A stretch of 47,386 bases of DNA, taken from CALCKU01 sp964654665 (GTDB taxonomy: Bacteria > Pseudomonadota > Alphaproteobacteria > Caulobacterales > Maricaulaceae). Numbering within the stretch: the first letter of the stretch is position 1; each line of letters opens with the position of its first letter. The DNA lies in contig CAZZKV010000023.1 of assembly GCA_964654665.1 (NCBI GenBank), positions 1 to 47,386 on the forward strand. Reading direction: 5' to 3'. The notes under the pieces are model-generated. The model was not told the origin of the DNA and ran no database searches. It saw nothing but the letters and a program-made list of their open reading frames with translations. Both the position numbers and the translations under genes were made by a program. Of the stretch, positions 34,615-42,786 are shown piece after piece.

Positions 34615-35634
34615 TTATACTGGTCCCGTTGATGAGCGCTGTATAAATTCATAGTCTAATATAATTTTTTGACGGGTCTTTGGTGTGTTTTTGCCGAAGC
34701 TTTCAACCAGTTTTTCGATTGCAATCTCTCCAAGCTTTCGCAAAGGCTGTTTCACCGTTGTCAGAGCGGGCCACATACGAACTGCAATATCCGAATCATC
34801 AAATCCAATAACAGAAAGCCCTGTGGGAACATTAATTCCCATCTTATTTGCAGCTGTTACAACACCGGCTGCCATATCATCATTGGCCGCAAAAATAGCC
34901 GTAGGAGGATTATTCATTGATAAGAGTTTATCGCCCGCATCTAAACCTGATTGAAAATCAAATTGTCCTTTGCATACCAAGGCAGGGTCCACCTCAATAC
35001 CTGCCGATTTGAGGGCCGCGCAATAACCATCATAGCGTATAATTGTGGCTTGCTGATTTTCAAACCCGCGAATGAATCCAATTCTCCGATGTCCTAAATT
35101 TAATAAATGCTCTGTGAGTTCAATAGCGGCTTCAAAATCATCAATTTCAACAACGACGCCGGTATTTTCAATCGGTATAGGGCCAACTCTTACAACCGGG
35201 ATTTTTAATTCATCCAACGCATCCGCAATCTTAGAGTTCCCTGCATATGGCGCCACTAACATAATACCGTCAGGACGGTGAGCCAGAATAAGGGCCTTGA
35301 ATTCATCCCGCACTTCGGACGCCGGTTTCTCTAAAAGATCTTCAGAGAAAAACAGAGAAAGTTGATACCCTAAAGCTTGGCAGGCAATAATGGCTCCAAA
35401 TTGAAGGGCACTAATATAGGTACTGCCACCAGAATGACAAACCAGGGTAATATTATAGGACTTACGCCCCCGCAATGCTCTTGCCGATTGACTAGGAACA
35501 TAGTTCAATTCTTTTACGGCCTTACGCACACGTTCGCGCAAAGCATCCTGTACATGGGGCTCATTATTTAAAACACGGGAAACAGTTTTAATTGACACTC
35601 CTGACAGTTCTGCAACATCCTTCATATTCGGCAT
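34615..35634 (-). CDS. LacI family transcriptional repressor
   Basis: A 339-aa LacI/GalR protein: DNA-binding helix-turn-helix MKDVAELSGVSIKTVSRVLN, hinge helix PSQSARALRG, then a periplasmic-binding-protein-like sensor with DGIMLVAPYAG and FAANDDMAAG and FDDSDIAVRMWPALTTV. I place the start at ATG 35634 with GGGG upstream; the frame could extend to a TTG at 35646. It lies 14 bp after the GPH transporter gene, probably one transcript. The two TTGACA palindromes are the likely operators; the inducer is probably a glucoside or glucose/gluconate derivative (inference). Confidence 0.9.
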   Translation of the reverse strand: MPNMKDVAELSGVSIKTVSRVLNNEPHVQDALRERVRKAVKELNYVPSQSARALRGRKSYNITLVCHSGGSTYISALQFGAIIACQALGYQLSLFFSEDLLEKPASEVRDEFKALILAHRPDGIMLVAPYAGNSKIADALDELKIPVVRVGPIPIENTGVVVEIDDFEAAIELTEHLLNLGHRRIGFIRGFENQQATIIRYDGYCAALKSAGIEVDPALVCKGQFDFQSGLDAGDKLLSMNNPPTAIFAANDDMAAGVVTAANKMGINVPTGLSVIGFDDSDIAVRMWPALTTVKQPLRKLGEIAIEKLVESFGKNTPKTRQKIILDYEFIQRSSTGPV

Positions 35635-35648
35635 AAACAACCCCAATC

Positions 35649-36995
35649 TTATTCCGAAAGTTCATTAACAATACGCGCATGTTCTTCGCGACTCAATGGC
35701 ATAAAAAATAACACAATAGATGCAGCTATCAACATCAAGGGTGATGTAATAGCAAAAAACTGACCCAACTTCTCGGCAACTTCTGGCGTTTGCAGATCAC
35801 GTTTTGCATCATATCCAACCCATGATAAGACATATCCGACACACAACCCCATCAATCCCCCTGATGCTTTTTGCGCAAAAAGAGACGATCCGAACACGGC
35901 TGCCTCTGTCCGTTCCCCATAGGTATATTGTCCATATTCAACCACATCTGGGATAATAGACCATATGATAATAGCAAAAGCACTGCCGCCTAAAGCGAAA
36001 GAAATAATTTGCAAAGGTACTCCCTTATAAAGAATAGGGCCTAATATAAAAAGCGCCCCGCCAGAAATCACCATCCATATAGTAGCAATGTACCAGACCC
36101 GTCGTTTTCCCAATCGTATCGCCAACATTGTCCAAAACGGAATCGTTATAAGAGTAGCGCATGTAAAAATCGTCATAATGACTTCTTTTGCAGCAAAACT
36201 CTCTGAATATGCCTCAAGATAAAATGCCATGGGAATAAGAAGGCTGGCCCCAGCCCCTGCATTGAGAAAAACAACAATGAGTAAACTTAACAATGCATCA
36301 TTATGACGTAATGCACTTATATAACGGACTAACAAACCACCCTTATCACCTTTAGCTTTCCCAAGAGGCGGCTCTTCTTGTGTGCAAAAGAAACACAGAA
36401 TTAAAGCTAAAGTCGCCAAAATAGCTCCTAAGACAGCGGTTAAAAGAAACCCATGTGATGTATTCTCTTCACCGCCCCCAAAATATCGAGAAAGCGGGAA
36501 CCAAAGACCTGTAATCATCAGCATACCTAAAAAGGCAAACCCCATCCGAACTCCGGAAAGTTCCGAGCGTTCTCGGCTGTCATATGTTAGTCTCGAAGAC
36601 ATTGCCGCATAAGGCACTGCAACCAATGTGTAACAGGTTCGAAACAACATATTGATGATAGTTAGAACGAGGATTAATACATAACCGTCAAGTGGCGGAA
36701 CCCAGAACAAAAGACAAAACGATAATCCCAGAAAAACACTGCCAACCAAAACAAACGGTCTGTATGAGCCATACCGGCTCTTATTGTGCTCGGCTATACT
36801 CGCAACAACAGGATCGGATACCGCATCCCATACTAATCCTATGAAATATATAAAACCGGCTGTTCGGGGGTCAATACCAACAACCTCCGCATACCAAAAA
36901 ACAAGAACAAGTGAGAGGCTGTTCCAATAGATATTTAAGCCAAAATCACCAACACCATACCCTAAAAGTGTTCGCATCTTTTTACCAATAATCAT
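35649..36995 (-). CDS. GPH-family sugar:cation symporter (MFS)
   Basis: A 448-aa, 12-TM transporter of the glycoside-pentoside-hexuronide group: GYGVGDFGLNIYWNSLSLVL at the N-terminus, DAVSDPVVASIAEHNKSRYG in the loop after TM2 (the D/R signature of MelB/LacS-like proteins), and PYAAMSSRLTYDSRERSELSG. GGGAGG is 8 bases before the ATG. Sits between the SMP-30 lactonase and lacI genes, same strand. It probably imports a di- or oligoglucoside. Confidence 0.9.
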   Translation of the reverse strand: MIIGKKMRTLLGYGVGDFGLNIYWNSLSLVLVFWYAEVVGIDPRTAGFIYFIGLVWDAVSDPVVASIAEHNKSRYGSYRPFVLVGSVFLGLSFCLLFWVPPLDGYVLILVLTIINMLFRTCYTLVAVPYAAMSSRLTYDSRERSELSGVRMGFAFLGMLMITGLWFPLSRYFGGGEENTSHGFLLTAVLGAILATLALILCFFCTQEEPPLGKAKGDKGGLLVRYISALRHNDALLSLLIVVFLNAGAGASLLIPMAFYLEAYSESFAAKEVIMTIFTCATLITIPFWTMLAIRLGKRRVWYIATIWMVISGGALFILGPILYKGVPLQIISFALGGSAFAIIIWSIIPDVVEYGQYTYGERTEAAVFGSSLFAQKASGGLMGLCVGYVLSWVGYDAKRDLQTPEVAEKLGQFFAITSPLMLIAASIVLFFMPLSREEHARIVNELSE

Positions 36996-37105
36996 GGAGT
37001 TAGCCTCCCATGATAGGTCTGATAAAACAAATGAAATATAGCAATTTAGCCGTGATTATATCATTTAATCGCCCAGGGGGAGTGAGCTGGGCCAAATCAT
37101 ATCCC

Positions 37106-38155
37106 TTATAAGCTATAGAGCCCCTTGTGACGGGTTTTAATCTTAAGCAAACGGTCTTGCGCTGTAATAAACAGAGTTGAACCGGATTCACCAAATGTAC
37201 AATTCGCACATGCTCGTCCAGTGTTCAGACGGCCTAAAACGTCACCAGACGGGTGGATGATAAAAACACCCATGGGGCCCGTTGCAAATAAGTATCCTTC
37301 CTGACTGACAGCCATACCATCCGGCAAGCCAGCACCATCTTTCATATAGCTTTCTGCATTAAACCAAATAGAATCTTGAGTTTGATCCATTAAATTTATC
37401 CGGCGAATATATGGTGCTCTGGGATCTGACTGGCTAATATACAGCCAATTTTCATCCGGGGACAGGGCAATCCCGTTCGGAAATGTCATATCATCTAAAA
37501 TACGGTCAACACTGCCATTTTTTGATAATTTATACACTCCATTTACAAGCATATCTTTTAACGGCGAGGCATTGAGTCCTTCTAGGCCATAGGGCGGATC
37601 TGTAAAATATAAAGCCCCATCTTTGGCTCCTATAACATCGTTCGGACTATTAAACCGTTTTCCGTCAAAATTCTGCGTCAATGTTTCACGGTCCAAAGTA
37701 TCCAAATCCATAATTTCGACAGATCGTTTACCATGATTGCATATGATTAATTTTCCATCATTATTCAAAAGCAACCCATTCGCCCCGGGTTCACGAAAAC
37801 CTTTAGCCTTCGTAGTTTCAATGCCTGACGGATCCAAAAATACCGAAACTCCCTCATCTTGCGTCCATATATAGGCTTTATTTTGGGGAACATCTGTAAA
37901 ATATAACCGTCCGCGGGTTTTATCCCAAGCCGGACCCTCAATCCATTGATATCCCATCGACAGCATCTCAGCCTCTTGGGTTATATCCACAACATCATGC
38001 AAACGGTCATCAAATAATTCGATTTTAATAGGCTGATCTATATGCGCAGATTGATTCGCATTTGTCTCATATCCCTTTTCTGTAAAGGGCGCCGTACACG
38101 ACCCTAAGGAAACGCAACCGATGCCCAATAGAATATCTCGCCTTGTTCGTCGCAT
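37106..38155 (-). CDS. SMP-30/gluconolactonase family lipoprotein, Tat-type signal
   Basis: A 349-aa beta-propeller. MRRTRRDILLG resembles a twin-arginine motif and is followed by a lipobox LGSC, so it is predicted to be exported folded and lipidated. The propeller has SMP-30 features: WIEGPAWD near the entry (metal Glu), FNSPNDVIGAKDGALYFTDPPYG and FPNGIALSPDENWLY (metal Asn/Asp). It likely hydrolyses a sugar lactone such as gluconolactone in the periplasm. I use the ATG at 38155 with AAGGA upstream. The divergent GH3 gene shares the operator at 38253. Gluconate made here could feed GntP and GntK. Confidence 0.87.
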   Translation of the reverse strand: MRRTRRDILLGIGCVSLGSCTAPFTEKGYETNANQSAHIDQPIKIELFDDRLHDVVDITQEAEMLSMGYQWIEGPAWDKTRGRLYFTDVPQNKAYIWTQDEGVSVFLDPSGIETTKAKGFREPGANGLLLNNDGKLIICNHGKRSVEIMDLDTLDRETLTQNFDGKRFNSPNDVIGAKDGALYFTDPPYGLEGLNASPLKDMLVNGVYKLSKNGSVDRILDDMTFPNGIALSPDENWLYISQSDPRAPYIRRINLMDQTQDSIWFNAESYMKDGAGLPDGMAVSQEGYLFATGPMGVFIIHPSGDVLGRLNTGRACANCTFGESGSTLFITAQDRLLKIKTRHKGLYSL

Positions 38156-38252
38156 CGTCAATCCTTTTTAGATTAAATATCCATTTCATCCCCCGAAAAT
38201 CAGACCGATATCTGAAACCGAAGGACAATTTCAAGATTCATTCAAGTCGCTA

Positions 38253-38268
38253 TTGACAACCTTGTCAA
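38253..38268. promoter_or_regulatory. LacI-type operator TTGACAACCTTGTCAA
   Basis: A 16-bp palindrome with seven-base arms in the 223-bp divergent region between the lactonase and GH3 genes. It has the same outer arms as the site at 34515 and also contains potential -35 TTGACA boxes on both strands, so one site may control both directions. Confidence 0.72.
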
Positions 38269-38378
38269 TTTTTATTTCACTGTAAGCCCGAATTTAATAA
38301 AAGCTCTTCTCAGAGCTATTCCTAAGGCTGTTTAATGATCACCTGATCTCATCAACTTTGGGAAAAAAGGATAATGTA

Positions 38379-40928
38379 ATGAAGACTTATACAAAAATCG
38401 GTAGCCTGATATTTGGGTCGCTATATCTAACAGCCTGTAACGCTGAAACCACAGCGCCAATTACTGTTGACAAACCGAATAGTGTTCAGGACTCATCACC
38501 TGTTTTAACAACTCAGATAAATCTGGACGTCTGGCCAAAACTAACTCTCCCCCCTCTCGACCTTACGATAGAAGCGCGTATTGATGAGATATTGAGCCAA
38601 ATGACAGTGGAACAGAAAGTTGGGCAAACCTTACAGGCTGACTCAAATTCTGTAACGCCAGAGGAGGTAAAAACATATCGTTTAGGCTCCGTGCTAAGCG
38701 GCGGCAATTCGGCTCCCGGTCCCCTTCCTTATGCTGGCACACACGCTTGGCTGGATATGGCCGATAAATATTATAAGGCCTCTGTCGACCTCGAAGGTGT
38801 CGATATTGCAATACCTGTTATATGGGGCATAGATGCTGTCCATGGGCATACAAACCTTATTGGCGCAACCGTATTTCCTCATAATATCGGGTTAGGCGCA
38901 GCCCGTAATCCCGCCCTGATTCAGGATATTATGGAAGTGACGGCACGCGAATTACTCGTTTCTGGTCATGATTGGACTTTTGCCCCGACCCTTGCTGTAC
39001 CGCAGGATGATCGCTGGGGGCGCACCTATGAAGGATTTTCAGAAACACCCGAAATTGTGGTGTCCTATTCCGACCGAATCGTTAATGGACTTCAAGGGCA
39101 ATATGGAACCGATAGCTTTATGGCGAGTGACCGTATTTTATCCGCTGCTAAACATTTCATTGCCGATGGCGGCACCTTTGAGGGTAAAGACCAAGGGGAT
39201 GCTAAAATCACTGAAACCGAATTGCGTGATATACATACTGCGGGTTATTTACCGGCACTCAAATCACAAGTGCAAACCGTGATGGTTTCCTTTTCCAGTT
39301 GGAATGGAAAAAAAATGACAGGCAATAAAGCCCTTATTACGGATGTATTAAAGGGTCGAATGGGCTTTCAAGGCCTTGTCATCAGTGATTGGAATGCCCA
39401 TGGACAAGTCGAAGGCTGTACGAATACCGATTGTCCCCAAGCCTTTAACGCGGGTATTGACATGTTTATGGCACCTGACAGTTGGAAACCACTTTATGAA
39501 AGTCTTTTAGGGCATGTTAAATCTGGCCGTATTTCCCAAGAGCGTCTTGATGATGCAGTCCGCAGAATATTGCGCGTAAAACTCACCTATGGATTATTTG
39601 ATAAAGGTGCCCCTGGCACACGCCCCTTTTCAGGAAAGACAGAGTTATTAGGGTCAGATACTCATAAACAAATAGCCCGGCAGGCCGTACGTGAAAGTCT
39701 TGTCCTGCTGAAAAATAATAGCCAAACTGTGCCGCTTGATGCCAGTAAAACGATTTTAGTTATTGGCGATGGCGCTGACAATATAGCTAAAGCCTCTGGC
39801 GGCTGGACCTTATCTTGGCAAGGCGGCACACATGAAAATAACGATTTCCCAAATGGACAAACGATTTTAAGCGGGATTGAGGAGGCGGTTAAAGCCAAAG
39901 GCGGCAAGGTCATATTTGATAAAGACGGCACCTCAACCGTAAAAGCCGATGCTGTTATTGCTGTTTACGGCGAAAATGCATATGCTGAATTTCAAGGTGA
40001 TCAATCTAATCTTGATTTCGAACCAAATGGTTTTGATACTGCGCTTTTGAAAAATTATAAAACACGCGGAATACCCGTTGTTTCTGTTTTCTTATCGGGT
40101 CGTCCTTTATGGGTAAATCCAGAAATCAATAATTCAGATGCCTTTATTGCCGCATGGCTACCCGGAAGCGAAGGGGCTGGCATTTCTGATATTTTATTTC
40201 GGACATCGCCTGACTATGATTTCAATGGAAAACTTTCGTTCTCATGGCCTAAAACAGCCGTACAAGGGGAACTCAATTATGGAAAAGATAATTATGACCC
40301 CCTCTTCGCTTATGGTTATGGCCTCACATATTCTGACGCTATAACTATAGAGGCTCTACCTGAAATATCGGGACTTGATAATACAAGTATAGATAATCCC
40401 GATAGGTTTTTCACAGCGGGACAAGCCAATCAGCCCTGGTCACTCTACGGCGTGGTTGATGGCACTCAAACCCGTATGACAGATAATCGCTTGAATGCTG
40501 GAAGCTTAACTATCTCTGGAACGGATCACTTGTCCCAAGAAGATTCGCTCCGTATTGATTGGCAGGAAGGCGGCCCAGAAATACGCCTTTCAACACATGA
40601 GCAGGTTGATATGTCGCGCCAAAGTAATGGGGCAATGCAATTAGCCTTTTTTGCCAAAACATTCAATGACACGCGCACAGTCACAATTGGTATGGTTTGC
40701 AATGGTGGAGACGATTGCAAAGGCTTAGCCGAAATCCCGGTAACAATTTCATCACCAGATTGGACTGAGCATCGTATCAGCTTGAAATGTTTTGAAACCC
40801 GCGGGGTCGACATGTCCCATATTCAAGAAGCTTTTCGCATACGCACTTCGCAAGACGCCTCTATCGGATTATCAAATATTCGGCTTGAACCGGCAATAGA
40901 CGCTAACCAAAGCTGCGGTGATATTTGA
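38379..40928 (+). CDS. Glycoside hydrolase family 3 beta-glucosidase, lipoprotein
   Basis: An 849-aa GH3 enzyme of the exo-1,4-beta-glucosidase (ExoP-like) type. A signal peptide ends in lipobox LTAC. The (beta/alpha)8 domain holds the nucleophile D337 in GLVISDWNAHG and the substrate segments DRWGRTYEGF and AAKHFIADGG; the second alpha/beta sandwich begins with RESLVLLKNN; the C-terminus past about residue 660 forms an extra beta-sandwich domain (ExoP galactose-binding-like). It releases glucose from beta-glucans or cello-oligosaccharides in the periplasm or at the outer membrane. I use the ATG at 38379 with AAGGA upstream. gntK follows directly. Confidence 0.9.
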   Translation: MKTYTKIGSLIFGSLYLTACNAETTAPITVDKPNSVQDSSPVLTTQINLDVWPKLTLPPLDLTIEARIDEILSQMTVEQKVGQTLQADSNSVTPEEVKTYRLGSVLSGGNSAPGPLPYAGTHAWLDMADKYYKASVDLEGVDIAIPVIWGIDAVHGHTNLIGATVFPHNIGLGAARNPALIQDIMEVTARELLVSGHDWTFAPTLAVPQDDRWGRTYEGFSETPEIVVSYSDRIVNGLQGQYGTDSFMASDRILSAAKHFIADGGTFEGKDQGDAKITETELRDIHTAGYLPALKSQVQTVMVSFSSWNGKKMTGNKALITDVLKGRMGFQGLVISDWNAHGQVEGCTNTDCPQAFNAGIDMFMAPDSWKPLYESLLGHVKSGRISQERLDDAVRRILRVKLTYGLFDKGAPGTRPFSGKTELLGSDTHKQIARQAVRESLVLLKNNSQTVPLDASKTILVIGDGADNIAKASGGWTLSWQGGTHENNDFPNGQTILSGIEEAVKAKGGKVIFDKDGTSTVKADAVIAVYGENAYAEFQGDQSNLDFEPNGFDTALLKNYKTRGIPVVSVFLSGRPLWVNPEINNSDAFIAAWLPGSEGAGISDILFRTSPDYDFNGKLSFSWPKTAVQGELNYGKDNYDPLFAYGYGLTYSDAITIEALPEISGLDNTSIDNPDRFFTAGQANQPWSLYGVVDGTQTRMTDNRLNAGSLTISGTDHLSQEDSLRIDWQEGGPEIRLSTHEQVDMSRQSNGAMQLAFFAKTFNDTRTVTIGMVCNGGDDCKGLAEIPVTISSPDWTEHRISLKCFETRGVDMSHIQEAFRIRTSQDASIGLSNIRLEPAIDANQSCGDI

Positions 40929-40936
40929 TACAAAAA

Positions 40937-41434
40937 ATGGCGCAAGATATTATTATATTAATGGGCCCATCGGGCTGCGGGAAATCTTCGACCGGATTGG
41001 CTTTATGGGTAGAAACAGGTTGGCCTTTCATTGATGGAGATGATCACCACCCTGAAGGTAACAAAATAAAACAAGCTACCGGAAAGCCTCTGACCGATAA
41101 AGATAGAGCGCACTGGATTGACTCAATCGTTACCCATATAAATGCCATGACATCGCGGACTATTATACTCGCAAATTCCGCACTCACAGCCTATGTGCAA
41201 AACCGGCTTATTAATGAATTACATGGCCAGTGTCACTTTTTCATGCTGAACGTATCGCCGGACGTATTGAAAAGCAGAGTCTTAGCACGGAAGAATCATT
41301 TCATGCCAGCCAGCCTATTACAGAATCAACTCGAAACCTTATCTCCGCCCGACACGGCTATATGGATCAATGCCAATCAAACTACGGCCCAAATATGTAC
41401 AGAGATCACCGCCCAATTAAAAAACAAGACTTAA
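40937..41434 (+). CDS. gntK: Gluconate kinase
   Basis: A 165-aa P-loop kinase: Walker A GPSGCGKS (10-17), then DGDDHHPEGNKIKQATGKPL and DRAHW, the gluconokinase signature. It phosphorylates gluconate to 6-phosphogluconate, entering Entner-Doudoroff or the pentose phosphate pathway. The ATG at 40937 is 8 bases after the GH3 stop; a TTG at 40925 overlaps that stop (TTGA) and is the alternative. The ribosome site is poor, suggesting coupling to GH3. The 3' end overlaps the convergent gntP gene by 18 bases. Confidence 0.93.
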   Translation: MAQDIIILMGPSGCGKSSTGLALWVETGWPFIDGDDHHPEGNKIKQATGKPLTDKDRAHWIDSIVTHINAMTSRTIILANSALTAYVQNRLINELHGQCHFFMLNVSPDVLKSRVLARKNHFMPASLLQNQLETLSPPDTAIWINANQTTAQICTEITAQLKNKT

Positions 41435-42775
41435 AATCAAAGCCATCGTAAACCCAACACCGCCCACAAGTGTTGATGCAATTGTCCATGTCCGTAATGT
41501 CTCTCCGGTACTCAAGTCAAAATACTTAGCAACAAGCCAAAAACCAGAATCGTTTACATGGCTCAACACACTCGCCCCTGCCGCAATAGCAATCGTCATG
41601 AGGGCTAAATCTATACCGCCAAGACCCGCCGCCAGAGCAATCGGCGCAACAAGGCCTGCCGCAGTTAACATCGCCACAGTCGCAGACCCTTGCGCCACAC
41701 GGACAAGAGCAGCCAAAACAAATCCGGCAACAATGGGAGTAATACCCAAAGATAAGGTTGCATCAGCCAAAGCTGCGCCTGCACCTGTATCTATTAAAAT
41801 TTGCTTGAAGGCTCCGCCCGCGCCCGTAACCAACAAGATAGCTGCTGTAGGCTCTAAAGCGCGCTGCAAAGCATTTTTCAACCGTGTCTGCCCTGCCGCA
41901 TCTGTTGGCCGCAACATATACCGCGCTAAAACACATGCCAATAAAAGAGCTACAAATGGATGTCCTAAAAAACCAAGAACTTGTCCAAAACCTGTTTCAT
42001 ACAATCCGCTAATTTTAACAAAAGCTGCGCTTACAATCAAAACCAGCGGAATTAATATTGTCGCCAATGCCTTTAACGCTAAAGTATTGTCGAAAACAGC
42101 CGTCTCGGCAAATATTTCATCCGATTGACCTATAGGGGCTTGATTAAGCCAACCCTGTTGATCGGCAAATTTTGTAAATATTGGCCCGGCAATAACAACC
42201 GCGGGAATACCGCATAATAATCCAAATATAATCACCCACCCTAAATCAGCGTCTAAAATTTCAGCCACAGCAATAGGACCAGGCGTAGGCGGGATAAAAG
42301 CATGGGCCGTCGCCAAACCAGCCAATAAAGGCAACCCAAAGAACAAAGGCGCTTTTTTGGATTTTTTTGAAAGTGCATGAATAAGCGGGATAAGCAAAAT
42401 AAGGCCAACATCAAAAAATACAGGAATTGCAATAATTATCCCGATAGCGCCCATCGCCCAGACAGCGAAATGACTGGAGCGTCCGCGCACAAGTCCCATA
42501 GCCATCGCTTGCGCGCCGCCGCCTGCCTCTAAAAAAGCCCCTAATAAAGCGCCAAGACCAACGATCACGGCTATGAATCCTAAAACACCGCCCATACCTT
42601 TTTGGACAGATCCAATAACCGCATCAGGGGCCAGCCCCGCCGCCAATCCTGTAAAAAGAGCGGCAGAAATTAAGGCCGGAAAAGCGGGAACCCGCCGTCC
42701 AATAATCAGAAAGAGCAACCCCGTCACACCTGCAATTGTGGCTAATAAAGCCCGGTTTTCTATAATAAAATCCAT
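41417..42775 (-). CDS. GntP-family gluconate:proton symporter
   Basis: A 452-aa permease with about 12-14 hydrophobic segments and the GntP family features GAFLEAGGGAQAMA, IPVFFDVGLILLIPL, AHAFIPPTPGPIAVAE and HVNDSGFWLVAKYFDLS. It imports gluconate or a related sugar acid. GAGGGG is placed before the ATG at 42775, which is 11 bases after the stop of the Kelch-fusion gene, so it is the last gene of the TonB-cupin-Kelch series. It faces gntK. Confidence 0.9.
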   Translation of the reverse strand: MDFIIENRALLATIAGVTGLLFLIIGRRVPAFPALISAALFTGLAAGLAPDAVIGSVQKGMGGVLGFIAVIVGLGALLGAFLEAGGGAQAMAMGLVRGRSSHFAVWAMGAIGIIIAIPVFFDVGLILLIPLIHALSKKSKKAPLFFGLPLLAGLATAHAFIPPTPGPIAVAEILDADLGWVIIFGLLCGIPAVVIAGPIFTKFADQQGWLNQAPIGQSDEIFAETAVFDNTLALKALATILIPLVLIVSAAFVKISGLYETGFGQVLGFLGHPFVALLLACVLARYMLRPTDAAGQTRLKNALQRALEPTAAILLVTGAGGAFKQILIDTGAGAALADATLSLGITPIVAGFVLAALVRVAQGSATVAMLTAAGLVAPIALAAGLGGIDLALMTIAIAAGASVLSHVNDSGFWLVAKYFDLSTGETLRTWTIASTLVGGVGFTMALILSLVF

Positions 42776-42786
42776 AAACCCCTCAT

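Noticed and set aside
41598..42128. 176-codon + frame
   Set aside because: Low-complexity Ala/Lys/Pro-rich shadow of the GntP permease.
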